Positions 46,228 through 57,949 of a DNA stretch of 64,000 bases are shown here, one piece after another. A model generated the notes under the pieces. The model had not been told where the DNA came from. It ran no database searches and saw nothing but the letters and a program-made list of their open reading frames with translations. Origin of the DNA: Onchidella celtica (lineage: Eukaryota; Mollusca; Gastropoda; Systellommatophora; Onchidiidae); contig OZ007569.1 of assembly GCA_963931925.1 (NCBI GenBank), positions 44,588,521 through 44,652,520 of the forward strand. Reading direction: 5' to 3'. The position numbers and the translations under genes are program-made. Every line of letters starts with the position of its first letter. Positions within the stretch are counted from its first letter, which is position 1.

Positions 46228-47415
46228 CCTCCAGGTGGAATCAGGACCAAACATGGGAAGGGGTGAGCGAGCTTGGATGGGTGTGAAAGAAATGGTTTGG
46301 GGCGGGGGGGAGTGGTGTGAGGTGAGTTATTTGGAATTTTGACTGTTGGAGGGGGTGTCTATCCCTTTGGTAGTGACAAATAGAGGGGGGTTGGTGAAGA
46401 ATATTACATGTAATATGTAACGAGATTTGGCAAAGTTGGGGGGGGGGGGGGGGCGAGGGAGGGTTACCACAAAAAAAAAAAAAACCAGAAACATTAACAG
46501 TTTAAAGAAGATTCGGATGAAAAAAAAAAGTCAATACAGATAAAATATAAATAATTGTTCACAAAATAATTGTTCACACGGTATATACATTTTAATGCCC
46601 TATGTAAATCAAACCCATTTAGCACTAAATACTGAAACACTTAATCAGCAGTTTGAAAGGGGTGGGGGCTACATTTTCCCTCTGCCCTCCGACTCATCCC
46701 ACTACTAAATTTGCACGGGCCCTTATGGATTTTTGCCTTTCCTTGACTTTTTCCTTCTTCACTACCTGATAATATAAATGTTTGATTTGTACGGCTGTTC
46801 TTATTTTTTCATCTCCATCTCCTGACTTTATGTTCAAGGCATAATTATGTTGACTTAGGTTTTTACCTTCTGTCCCCTACCCTTGCATCGAGGCGATGTA
46901 TTTTATTTGTTTCTTCTTACTTTCTCTCCACCCCCTGGCCATTAATACGCAGGACATGGGCTTTCTTTCTATACTCTCTTACTCATCTTCCCATTCCTGA
47001 AGATGTATTGTTTTATCCTCTCTCTCCTTCAACCTTTTTTTTCTCCATTTTCTCCCATCTCTTAGTCTTACATCAAGAGAAGTGCTTTATTTTTCTTCGG
47101 CGTCCTTCATTCCTTCGTAAGAAATACATCCTGTTGTTTTTTTTGGGGGGGGGGGAAGGGGTGGGGGCGAATGGTTCTCTAAGATTCGAACTGATCGACA
47201 TCTATTTCCTACATATCTCCCTTTTACAGAGGAAATGGACTTTATAATCATACCGATGATCTGGATCCTGATTTCCCATGTAGTTCCTTTTTAACCGTGG
47301 AAATGGACCATAAAATTTCTGTTTCCATATCTTATATCCAACAGATGACTTTCATTCAAAGTCTGAGTCTTATGACAATGAGATGGGCTTTGTTGCTTAT
47401 TCTGTATTTTGGACA
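46228..47415. other. Intergenic, low-complexity
   Basis: Starts with G-rich DNA (46240-46460, with a poly-G run near 46438-46453) and A-rich runs, then becomes pyrimidine-rich. No gene is recognised. Confidence 0.45.
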
Positions 47416-48150
47416 TTCAGACTATGGAGAGACTTGATTTTGTTTCGCTGTTTCTCAAACTCCTGGCCTCCACTTGAAGATACGAGAAACCTTCTCTCTC
47501 TCTCGAGAGAGAGTCTTTACATCCAGAGAGACTTTTTATACCACAGTTTAGGAGAGACTGTATTTTGCTTCAATGTTTCCTGAACTCCTAGTCTGCACTT
47601 GAAGATGCAAGAAACGTCTCTCCTCCTTGAGATCTTGGGAGAGATTCGGTTTGGCTTCAATGTTTCCTGAACTCCTAGTCTGCACTTGAAGATGCAAGAA
47701 ACCTTCTCTCCTTCTTAAGATCTTGGGGAGATTCGGTTTTGCTTCAATGTTTCCTGAACTCCTAGTCTGCACTTGAAGATGCAAGAAACCTTCTCTCCGT
47801 AAGATTTTGGAGAGATTCGGTTTTGCTCCAATGTTTCCTGAACTCCTAGTCTGCACTTGAAGATGCAAGAAACCTTCTCTCCGTCTTAAGATCTTGGGGA
47901 GATTCGGTTTTGCTTCAATGTTTCCTGAACTCCTAGCCTGCACTTGAAGATGCAAGAAACCTTCTCTCCTTCTTAAGATTTTGGAGAGATTCGGTTTTGC
48001 TTCAATGTTTCCTGAAGTCCTAGCCTGCACTTGAAGATGCAAGAAACCTTCTCCCTTTCTTGAGATCTTGGAGAGATTCGGTTTTGCTTCAATGTTTCCT
48101 GAACTCCTAGTCTGCACTTGAAGATGCAAGAAACGTCTCTCCTTTCAGAG
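47416..48150 (-). repeat. 87-bp minisatellite B with an open minus-strand frame
   Basis: About eight units of 87 bp (one of 84) share 'gaactcctagtctgcacttg', 'aagatgcaagaaaccttctc' and 'gagattcggttttgcttcaa'. Because the period is divisible by three, the minus strand stays open for 193 codons (47548-48129), reading FLHLQVQTRSSGNIEAKPNL-type repeats of 29 residues. No start context, promoter or known domain supports it as a gene. Confidence 0.85.
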
Positions 48151-48870
48151 GGTCTCATACCCAGAGGTTTTTTCCCTTTCCCCATCCCCTTTCCTCCCCC
48201 AAGGAAGAGTGGGTACTATAATTTTCTGTAATCTCTTCTCTCCAAGTCTGTGTCATGAAAAATTATTTCTTTTGTTGTTTTTTTCTCTCACTGATTTGGT
48301 CATCAACGGAACTGAATCTTCTGTATTCTAACCATTTCTGAATCATCTGCTCATTCCCGAATTCAACGTTAATTAAACTCATTTTATTTCTTTCTGGTGG
48401 TCCATTTCCTCAGTGTAGTTTCCCCTTACACTCTACAATTTATAAAAATCATGTTTCACAATTATTTATAGTTTTCTTCTTCAACTCCTGATCCCCTAGC
48501 TTAGTGCTTTGGCAGTGCACCCGTTACGCAGAACGTCTGATTCCCTCTTTTTCTACATAAATGAAATTATTCTGGATTCCCGATCACCCCTTCACCACCC
48601 CCACCCCCTTCAAAATCGTCCCCATATTTTTATGATATATAGAAAATAAGCCATGTCCTACAAGTTGCCTCTTTTCTACCTTACTGAACAGTGGGGGTAT
48701 TCATGCTTCCCCCATCTTATTTTCATATTAAAGTATGGGTTCGTTATATTCCTCTAATAATATAATCACCAAGGGGTTAGGTTTCCCAGATCTTCAACCA
48801 TAATTATTCCAGCTCTATCATGAGGTTGGTCTAGTCATCAAATTGCTTCCCTTTCTCTCTTCTGTTATAT
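48151..48870. other. Intergenic, pyrimidine-rich
   Basis: No gene or clear repeat unit is seen. The composition resembles the neighbouring arrays and may hold very decayed units. Confidence 0.4.
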
Positions 48871-51158
48871 TTTCCCACCCCTTTATAGTTAGGAGATGAG
48901 GCCTAGTAATATTCTATTTCCAAACCCCCTTTTTGCTCAGAAGATGGGCTCAGTACTTGTCTATCTACCCACCTCCTTTATGTTTTGGAGATTTGCTTAG
49001 TAATCTTCTATTTAACAACCAACATTACATGTTTAGGAGATGGGCTTAGTAATCGTCTGTCTATCTACCTCCTTTATGTTTAGGAGATGGGCTTAGTAAT
49101 CGTTCATCCACCCACCTCCTTTATGTTTAAGGGATGGAAATTTTAATCGTCTATCTGTGCACCTGCTTTATGTTTAGGAGATGGGCTGGGCTGAGTAATC
49201 GTCTATCTACCCACCCAATTATGTTTTGGAGATGGACTTAGTAACAGTATATCTACCCACCCCCTTTATGTTTTGGAGATTGGCTTAGTAATCTATCTAA
49301 CCACCAAAATTACATGTTTAGGAGATGGGCTGAGTAATAGTCTATCTACCTACCTCCGTTATGTTTAGGAGATGGGTTTAGTAATCGTTTATGTACCCAC
49401 CCCATTTATGTTTAGAAGATGGGCTTGGTAATCGTCTACCCATCTCCTTTATGTTTAGGAGATGGGCTTAGTAATCGTCTATATACCCATCTCCTTTATG
49501 TTTAGGAGATAGGCTTAGTAATCGTCTATCTACCCATCTCCTTTATGTTTAGGAGATGGGGTAAGTAATCGTCTATGTACCCACCCCCTTTATGTTTAGG
49601 AGATGGGCTTAGTGATCGTTCATCCAGCCACCTCCTTTATGTTTAGGAGATGCGATATTAATAAATAGTATATCTACCCACCTCCTTTATGTACAGGAGA
49701 TGGGTTTAGTAATCTTTCATCTACCCACATCTTATATTTTTAGGAGATGGGCCTTTTAATCTTCTATCTGCGCACCTGCTTGGTGTTTAGAAGATTGGCT
49801 TAGTAATCGTCTATTACCCATCCAATTTTGTTTTGGGCATGGGCTTAGTGATCGTCTATCCACCCACACCCTTACATGTTCAGAAGATCTGTTAAGTAAT
49901 AGTATATCTACCCACCTCCTTTATGTTTAGGAGATGGGCTTAGTAATCGTCCATCTACCCACCCCCTTTACGTTTAGGATATGGGCTTAGTAATCGTCTG
50001 TCTACCCACCCCTTTATCTTTAGGAGATGGGCTGAGTAATCGTCTATCTATTCACGCCCTCATGTTTAGGAGATGGTTTACTAATCGTCTATCTACATAC
50101 CCCCTTTACGTTTAGGAGACGGGCTTAGTAATCGTCTGTCTACCTACCTCCTTTGTGTTTGGGGGATGGGCTTAGTAATCGTTCATCCACCCACCTCCTT
50201 TATGTTTAAGGGATGGAAATTTTAATCGTCTATCTGTGCACCTGCTTTATGTTTAGGGGATGGTTTACTAATCGTCTATCTACATACCCCCTTTATGTTT
50301 AGGAGATGGGCTGAGTAATCGTCTATCTACCCACCCAATTATGTTTTGGAGATGGGCTTAGCAATAGTATATCTACCCACAATTTTTATGTTTTGGAGAT
50401 TGGCTTAGTAATCTATCTAACCACAAAAATTACATGTTTAGGAGATGGGCTTAGTAATGTACCCACCCCCTTTACGTTTAGGAGATGGGCTTAGTAATCG
50501 TCTGTCTGCCCATCCCTTTATCTTTAGGAGATGGGCTGATTAATCGTCTATCTATCCACGCCCTCATGTTTAGGGGATGGTTTACTAATCGTCTATCTAC
50601 ATACCCCCTTTATGTTTAGGAGATGGGCTTAGTAATAGTCTATCTGCCCACCCCCTTTATGTTTAGGAGATGGGCTTAATAATAGTATATCTACTCATCC
50701 CCTTTATGTTTAGGAGATAGGCTTAACAATCGTGTATCTACCCACCCCCTTTATGTTTAGGAGAATCACCTTTTAATTATCTCTCTGTGCACCCGCTTTA
50801 CGGTTAGGAGATGGGCTTTGTAATCGTGTATCTAACCACCCCCTTACATTTTTAGGTGATCTGCTTAGTAATCGTCTATCTACCCACGTCTTTTATGTTT
50901 GGGAGATGGGTTTAGTAATAGTATATCTGCCCACCCCCTTTTTGTTTATGAGATGGGCTCAGTAATCGTCTATCTACCCACCTCCTTTATGTTTAAGAGA
51001 TGGGCTTAGTAATAGTATGTCTACCCACATTCTTTATCTTTAGGAGATGGGCTTAGTAGTCGTCTATCTACCCACTTCCTTTATGTTTAGGAGATGGGCT
51101 TAGTAATGGTCTACCCACCTCCTTACATGTTTAGGCTTAGTAAGAGTATATCCACCCA
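48871..51158 (+). repeat. ~47-bp minisatellite C, left block
   Basis: Around 48 units share 'ctacccacctcctttatgtt', 'taggagatgggcttagtaat' and 'cgtctat'. Each unit can fold: CCCACCTCCT and AGGAGATGGG pair at 9 of 10 positions around an 8-base loop (TTATGTTT). The units vary by substitution but keep the core. The array is cut by a MULE at 51159. Confidence 0.9.
51150..51158. repeat. Target site duplication of MULE (left)
   Basis: ATCCACCCA here and ATCTACCCA at 53304-53312 match at 8 of 9 bases, the length expected for MULE insertion. The word belongs to the minisatellite C unit. Confidence 0.7.
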
Positions 51159-51362
51159 GGTGACACGACAATTGAGCGCCAACAATTCAGCTACAACAAT
51201 TCAGCGCCAACAACTGAGCACGAGGACAATTTAGCGCCAACAACAGAGCGACAACAACTCAGCGCCAGTTTGTTGTTTCCTTCATGTTGATCAGTTGTTA
51301 ACGCCTTGCCTTCAACTTTGTACGTGTAACTTGGAACGAGGAGTTGATATCTCTTGTGCAAA

Positions 51363-51800
51363 ATGGATCGAATTTTGAGTGTAAAGAAAAGGGAAAAAGT
51401 TACCATAGGAGGTTACACCTACAGATTTGACAAAAATAGTAAACTTGCAAATGATGTCAAATTTTGGAGATGTAATAAAAAGACTTGCTTGGCGAGGATA
51501 CATACCCGTGAAGATACCGTTATACGACGCCGAGGGGAGCACAAACATGGTCCAAATGTACCGAAAGTTGAAGCTGCCAAAGTAGTGTCTGCGTTGAAAG
51601 AAAGGGCAGTCAACACCAGAGAGGGTGTAAGACAGATTATGGGGGAGGTTCTAGAAACTGTTTCTGAAGCAGTAGCTGTGGAGCTTCCTTCGAAGAGTTC
51701 CATGATTCGGTCAATACAACGAGAGAGGAATGGAAATAACATGCCTCTCCTGCCTCAAGCATTGGAACAACTTGGCGACATCCCTGATGAACTGAAGGTA

Positions 51801-51847
<47 letters not shown>

Positions 51848-51874
51848 GGAAAATGAAATGATTGACTGATTGAT

Positions 51875-51924
<50 letters not shown>

Positions 51925-52936
51925 ATTGATTGATTGAAAACAATAGTAAAAATGCTGGTATACCATTCAATTAATAAGCTACGAGTTTAAGATAACACAC
52001 CTTAACACCACCCCCTCCCCACTGGAAGTTCGTAAGGCGATTGTTATTTTTTGCCGTTTCAGGTTTTACACGATGGGACAAACTTTTTGGCTTTTGATTC
52101 TGGTCAAGGTCCGACTCGCATTCTGATCTTTGCAACACCAGAGGGACTTCAGCTGCTTCATGATTATCCTCATTGGTTTGCGGATGGAACTTTTCAAACT
52201 GCACCAGGAATTTTTGCTCAGATCTTTTCACTTCATGTTATATATATGGACACAATTCTTCCTGTAGTTTTTGCGCTTCTCCCAAGCAAGTCTCGGAATA
52301 CATATGATTGCTTCCTTCAGGCTTTGAAGACGGTAAAACCTGGTCTGCAGCCAGCCACTCTCATGACTGACTTTGAACGATCAGTTATTTCGGCTTTTCA
52401 AACCGAGTTTCCTGGCATCGAAGTCAGTGGATGTCATTTTCATTTAGCACAAAATGCCTGGCGGAAAGTGCAAAGTGAAGGACTTGCAGAGCTCTACAAG
52501 AACGACAACGAGTTCGCCAGGTTCATGCGGATGCTACCTGCTCTCGCTTTCATGCCTTCGCAAGATGTCCAAAAACATATTTGAGGAAATCTTCGACTCT
52601 GACTCAGATGACTTTGACCAGAGAGGCCAACCAGTGGTCGATTATTTTGAGGATGTTTATATAGGACGACCAAGAAGGAATGGACGAAGACATCCACCAA
52701 TGTTCTCAATAGACTTATGGAACATGCACGAGAGAGCGTTGCTAGGTACTGCCAGATCAAATAATGCAGTTGAGGGCTGGCACAATGCATTTCAAGCCCA
52801 TGTCGGTGCGCATTATCCAAACCTGTGGAGACTAATTCGCATCCTCCAGAGAGAACATGGGCTTATTAAGACTGAAATGACGAGGATTCTGACTGGACAA
52901 CCCCCACCCCCCAAACGCAGGAAATACAAAGACTGA
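51363..52936 (+). pseudogene. FLYWCH-MULE transposase gene, frameshifted
   Basis: Exon 1 is 51363-51797 (145 codons from ATG 51363; the upstream TTG is not a start). It has a FLYWCH-type finger at about residues 15-63 (GGYTYRF, FWRCNKKTC, GEHKHGP). A 265-bp intron follows (GT at 51798, TTTCAG ending 52062), phase 0. Exon 2 encodes the MULE transposase core: FADGTF and LMTDFE supply two acidic residues, and GCHFHLAQNAW is the conserved C/H motif. Near 52540-52583 the frame shifts by one base; after it, FEEIFDSDSDD and NNAVEGWHNAF (with the likely catalytic Glu) continue in the +1 frame to TGA 52936. The product would cut and paste the element by DDE chemistry in the nucleus. It is broken or carries an assembly error in the AAAAA run near 52570. 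Confidence 0.88.
51798..52062 (+). other. Predicted transposase intron with microsatellites
   Basis: AAG/GTAATT at the donor and a pyrimidine tract with TTTCAG/G at the acceptor. It contains (GA)n at about 51808-51845 and (GATT)n at about 51866-51938. Splicing keeps the reading phase; reading through the intron hits a stop at 51867-51869. Confidence 0.8.
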
Positions 52937-53303
52937 ACCTTGCGGATCCAGAGAATTCTTCAACAGCATGCACAGGGCCATCGCTCGAGAAAAGACACAC
53001 TTCACGGACTTGCTTACGCGTTCATGTTTTAGACACTAGCCTTGCTCTTTTAATGACATTTTTACACTGTACACTGTTTATTTCTACTGTTTTTTACTAC
53101 ATGTCATTATGTGTTATGTGAAAGAAATATATCATGTGTAAAATACTTTTCTTAATAAATTCAGATGATTTGCAAACTGTTTATGCACATGTTGGCGCTA
53201 TATTGATCTGGCGCTCAATTGTTGGCGCTCTATTGACCTGGCGCTCTATTGTTGGCGCTGGATTGCTGGCGCTCAATTGTTGGCGCTCAATTGTCATGGA
53301 ACC

Positions 53304-53800
53304 ATCTACCCATCCCCTTTACTTTTTGGAGATTGGCTTAGTTATCGTCTATTATTCATTACCCTCCCAATTTTGTTTTGGAGGTAGATTTAGTAATCGT
53401 TTTTCTACTCATCCCCTTCACGTCTAGGGCTGGGCTTAGTAATAGTATATCTACCCACCCCCTTTATGTTTAAGAGACGAGCTTAGTAATCGCATATCTA
53501 CCCACCCCCATACATGTTTAGTTGATCTGCTCAGTAATTGTCTGTTTACCCACCTCCTATTATGTTTAGGAGATGGGCTTAGTAATCGTCTATCAACCCA
53601 CCCCCTTATATGTTTAGGAGATGGGCTTAATAATCGTCTTTCAACCTATCACCTTTATGTTTAGGAGAGGGGCTTACTAATCTGTCTCTCTACCTACCCC
53701 ATTTATGTTTAGGAGATGGGCTTAGTAATCGTTTATTTAACCACCCCCTTAATGTTTAGGATATGGGCTTAGCAATCGTCTATATACATCCTTTATCTTG
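53304..53800 (+). repeat. ~47-bp minisatellite C, right block
   Basis: Continuation of the array after the MULE, about ten units, with 'tttaggagatgggcttagta' and 'ccacccccttta' words. It ends near 53800. Confidence 0.88.
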
Positions 53801-54686
53801 AGTAATCGATCAGGGTAAGTTTTTCAGCTATATTGTTCTGCACACAGAAAATGCCCTTTCAGTTCTTTTCTCGTCGCTCTGAATACCCCACATCGAATCG
53901 CCTTTTCCACGCCGAGTTTTTTCCTTTAACTTTAGCGAGGCCAGATCATAACTGCTCCTGTATAAACACTGGAATTATGATCTCTGTCAGCCTCCCTGTC
54001 TAATACCTTTGGTTTGATTAACGTGTGTAGCAAAACTTGAGGTACCATTCCTGTCTTCTCACTTCATCCTAAAACCCTGTTGAACATTATCTTATCCAAC
54101 CATTTCACTTCAGGCTTTGTTTTATTTTCTGCATGAAAATTTTGTAACTTGACCCTCCTTGAACTAGTCTAACCAATTTTCTCCAAATTTTGATCTGCCA
54201 TTAAGAGAAATGTTTTAAAAATATTTGAATCACTCGCCAAAAAAAATGTTTTTTTTAATTATCTTGTAGCAGCTAACTAGGGTTTTCCATCTTACAAGAC
54301 AAGGAGCCTAGATGGCCCCTTGACCAGGAGATAAGAGAGCAGTTTGGTTCTCCTTAAAGATCTGGGTCTGGGCTCTACCGAGAGACGCAAACTCGGAGAA
54401 CCTCCGTCGACCGGTACTCTTCCTTAATAGCTCCCCACACATTGTCCAGCCGAGGCCTCTCACCCTGTGCAACATGCAGATGACGGGGCACGACAGCAAC
54501 AACGGAGTCACACACAATAACATACATACCACAACTACAAACAAGGGTCTACCGCCGCCAGACAGTGGGTCACTACAGAGAACCAAACTATATTGCTCAC
54601 GTCAGGGTCAAGTTTAGTGTATCCTAACGTTATCAAGAAAGTTCACCCTAGAGTGTCATGCCCAAATTTCTGAATTACCTCCAAAA
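53801..54686. other. Non-repeat spacer between arrays C and D
   Basis: The minus strand has a 92-codon frame at 54308-54586 with a hydrophobic stretch and no recognisable domain. I do not call a gene. The rest is AT-rich with no feature. Confidence 0.4.
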
Positions 54687-56136
54687 TTCCCCCACCCCTT
54701 TTATGTATAAGGGATGGGGCTAAATATTCTCTATTCCCCCCCACCCCTTATGTATAGGGTTTCCCCACCTCTTTTATGTTCGTGAGATGGGACTAATTGC
54801 CCTTCTTCACCCTTTATTTCTATCATGAGCTATATCTCCCTCTATTCGTATCAAGCTCTACCATTGCCTCCATGTATCCTTAATAATTATGCTTCATGCC
54901 ATCCATCATCCCTATCCTCTTTATGTGCAGGGCATAAGGTTGGTTGTCCTCTATTCCCCCACCCCTTTATATGTCCTTTCTATATTTCTCCCATCCCCTT
55001 TCTGTATAGGGGATTGGTCTAAGTGCCCTCTATTTCGCCCCATCCCCTTTCTGTATAGGGGATTGGTCTAAGTGCCCTCTATTTCGCCCCATCCCCTTTC
55101 TGTATAGGGGATTGGTCTAAGTGCCCTCTATTTCGCCCCATCCCCTTTCTGTATAGGGGATTGGTCTAAGTGCCCTCTATTTCGCCCCATCCCCTTTCTG
55201 TATAGGGGATTGGTCTAAGTGCCCTCTATTTCTCCCATCCCCTTTCTGTATAGGGGATTGGTCTAAGTGCCCTCTATTTCGCCCCATCCCCTTTCTGTAT
55301 AGGGGATTGGTCTAAGTGCCCTCTATTTCGCCCCATCCCCTTTCTGTATAGGAGATTGGTCTAAGTGCCCTCTATTTCGCCCCATCCCCTTTCTGTATAG
55401 GGGATTGGTCTAAGTGCCATCTATTTCTCCCATCCCCTTTCTGTATAGGGGATTGGTCTAAGTGCGCTCTATCTCGCCCCATCCCCTTTCTGTATAGGGG
55501 ATTGGTCTAAGTGCCCTCTATCTCGCCCCATCCCCTTTATGATAAGGAGATGGGGCTACTTATCGCAATATTTCCCAATCCCCGTTATATTTAGGGGATC
55601 AGATTAATATTCCCTACTCGCCCTGCAGTCCTATCATCTTTGCCACCGTGTATGCTTATCATTGTCTCCATTTATCCTTATCATGCTCAATGTCATCCGC
55701 TATCCCACCCCCATTCTTTGTAGGGGGCTGATTCTTCCCTATCCCCCCCCTCACTTTATGTGTAGCTGGGGGATGGGATTAGTTATCCTCCATTTCCCCA
55801 CCCCCTTTATGTTAAGGAGATTGGATTAATGTTCATCCTGCCTTCCCGTCATGATCTATACCACCTGCCTTAATTTTAGGAGATGATGCTAAATTTCCCC
55901 ATGTTTCCCAACCTCCTTTGTGTTTACGAGATGATGTTCATGTTCTCCTTTTCCCCCCCATCTCTCTGATGTTTAGGAGATGGAGCTAATGTTCCTTCTA
56001 TTTCCACATCCCCTGTATACTTAGGGAATGGGTCTGGTTTACCCTCTATTTCCCCACCTCCTTTACGTTTGGGAGATGGGGCTAGTTTTTCTTCTATTTC
56101 CCCACCCTCCTCGATGTTTAGGAGATAGGTTTAGTT
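54687..56136 (+). repeat. 49-bp minisatellite D
   Basis: The centre (about 54985-55540) is a highly homogeneous array of about eleven 49-bp units: 'cccatcccctttctgtatag', 'gggattggtctaagtgccct', 'ctatttcgc'. Flanking units to 56136 are diverged and look like array C. CCCATCCCCT and AGGGGATTGG pair at 9 of 10 positions around TTCTGTAT. Confidence 0.9.
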
Positions 56137-57949
56137 TTTCGACACCTTGTTTCTTTCTCTGTCACCCTTCATCCTTGTCATGATTTGGCACTACACATCT
56201 ATTTTCTTCATGCCCGTGAGCAATATTTACTTTCCCACATCTAAATCTCGGCCTTAGTACAATCAGATGACTTCTCCGGACTTTCTCCCATTGACTCTTA
56301 AAACCATGTGAGAAAGGTTGGTGTCAGATGGAAGCTCCCATGTCGCTATTGCATCCAGGCCATGTTGGTTACAGTGGCGTAGCAACAGAGGGTGAGGGAC
56401 TGGGGGCAGTTTCCTTTTCTATGCACTTGCTCAGCTATAATACAGTTATACAGCAGCTTTATGCTGACGTAGACTAGCTGCACCCCCATGACCCGTGAAC
56501 GCTTGCTACGCCACTGGCTAGGTATGATGATAGCCCCCCAGCAAGGCCGACAGTGACAGATAGTACCACTTTACTGTCATTAGTGGTAGCAAGGCGTGCT
56601 GGCCCCTGGCATTAGGGGACAACACTCCATGATCTGACTTGAAACAATGCAGAGGTTTCTAACAAAAATTAAATATATCCCATCGGACTATCTTTGCTTC
56701 TTCATAAAACTCCCGAATTTAACTTTAAGCTGTAAATCATTTTTATGCCTTAGAATATTACACCTTATTAATGATACTTGGGGTAACTAAATGTGGCTTT
56801 CCGTGGAAGGAATACCGTGTCATTTTACACAACTTTACTTGGGCACCCTTTTCATGTTCTGAGTGTCACCGAGCCGCGCATTAACTAGAAAAACGTCCAT
56901 CTGCAAGACTAGCTTCCCAGGGGAGAGAATGGGGTTCAGCCCCACTGTTACCACCCGCGCCTGTCCTAAAATCGCGCTTTTTCACCATCCTTCCTGTCCT
57001 GTGCCTTCCCTTAAACAAGCAACAAGCCAGAACCATGTCTAGATCATCAATCGCCCTGATCAAATCAGTGAGCTCAGAAATCAATTTAGGGAAGAGTTCC
57101 TTACGTCCCGACCACTTTGTTTAAATCTCTATCCCTGATCCTAAACCTTTTTTCAACCCTACTCAATCCTTAATACTAAAGCTTTCCCTAACCCTGTTCT
57201 GACCTATAAGCCTAGACCTAGTGATTTTATTCGTCACTCTACCCCCGTAAAGAATTGTAACAGGTAATACGGTCGGGACGTATGGATCTCTTTCCTGACA
57301 TTTTAAAATTAAAACTGCCTACCTGGGCCTTGCCATCTGCCAATCTTCATCTGAAAAAGCACACATCGATTTAACGTGCCGCACTTTAACTTTGATCACA
57401 GCACAACTCTGAACAAATCACCACACGATGTTGTCTCCTTGTCAGGCGAAGCAAGAAAGGAATTCAACTCGTGCCTTCTTTCGGGTCAATTCAGAGTCTG
57501 ACCGTGACGTCACTTGAATTCTGGTCACAACATCATGCGCTGGGTGAACGCCATTGTGAACAGTCATCTCTCCGTTGATTACCCCCACTGTCAAAAATAC
57601 GTGAATTTTAGTTTGTTAACTGTTCCTTTTTATTTAAATTCATTTTTAAAGTCAAAAAATCCTTTGAACTCTTGTCCTGCTGAGTTGTTTGTGGCACATA
57701 GTATTAAAATGATTATTCCCCTTCCGTCCCCCCCCCCCCCCACGAAAGTTAAACATGGCTTTTTTGACTCTCAAAATAAGAAGCTTTTTATGACTGAACA
57801 GAGGGGGCGGGAGCCTTTCCTAAGTGGCGTAAAAAAAAAAAGTTTCTGTATTAAGCACAATTAATTTTTTTTTTCTTTTTAACTCTGCCATGTTTTTCAT
57901 AAGGCCCGCTCATGCCTTTTGTTCATTGCTAGCATAGAGCAATGGCTGT
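56137..57949. other. Intergenic region
   Basis: No gene is supported apart from the miniature element at 56372-56516. The 116-codon frame at 57514-57864 and the 67-codon minus frame at 56881-57084 have no recognisable motif. Confidence 0.45.
56372..56516. mobile_element. Miniature inverted-repeat element
   Basis: CAGTGGCGTAGCAA at the left end and its perfect reverse complement TTGCTACGCCACTG at the right end bound 145 bp without coding capacity. CAGTGGCGTAGC-type ends are common among non-autonomous DNA transposons, often hAT-related. The flanking 8 bp match at only 5 positions, so the target duplication is uncertain. Confidence 0.7.

Larger units (their letters stand above)
51159..53303 (+). 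mobile_element. MULE DNA transposon with iterated terminal repeats
   Basis: A 2,145-bp element bounded by GGTG.../...AACC ends and a 9-bp target duplication. The terminal inverted repeats (about 51159-51266 and 53191-53303) are built from repeated ~15-bp words such as GCGCCAACAATTGA. Inside is a two-exon transposase gene with a FLYWCH zinc finger and a MULE transposase domain, followed by AATAAA at 53154. One frameshift in the second exon suggests this copy is inactive. Confidence 0.88.

Noticed and set aside
54308..54586. 92-codon minus frame with a hydrophobic segment
   Set aside because: No domain, no conserved partner in the window and no start or splice context to support a gene.
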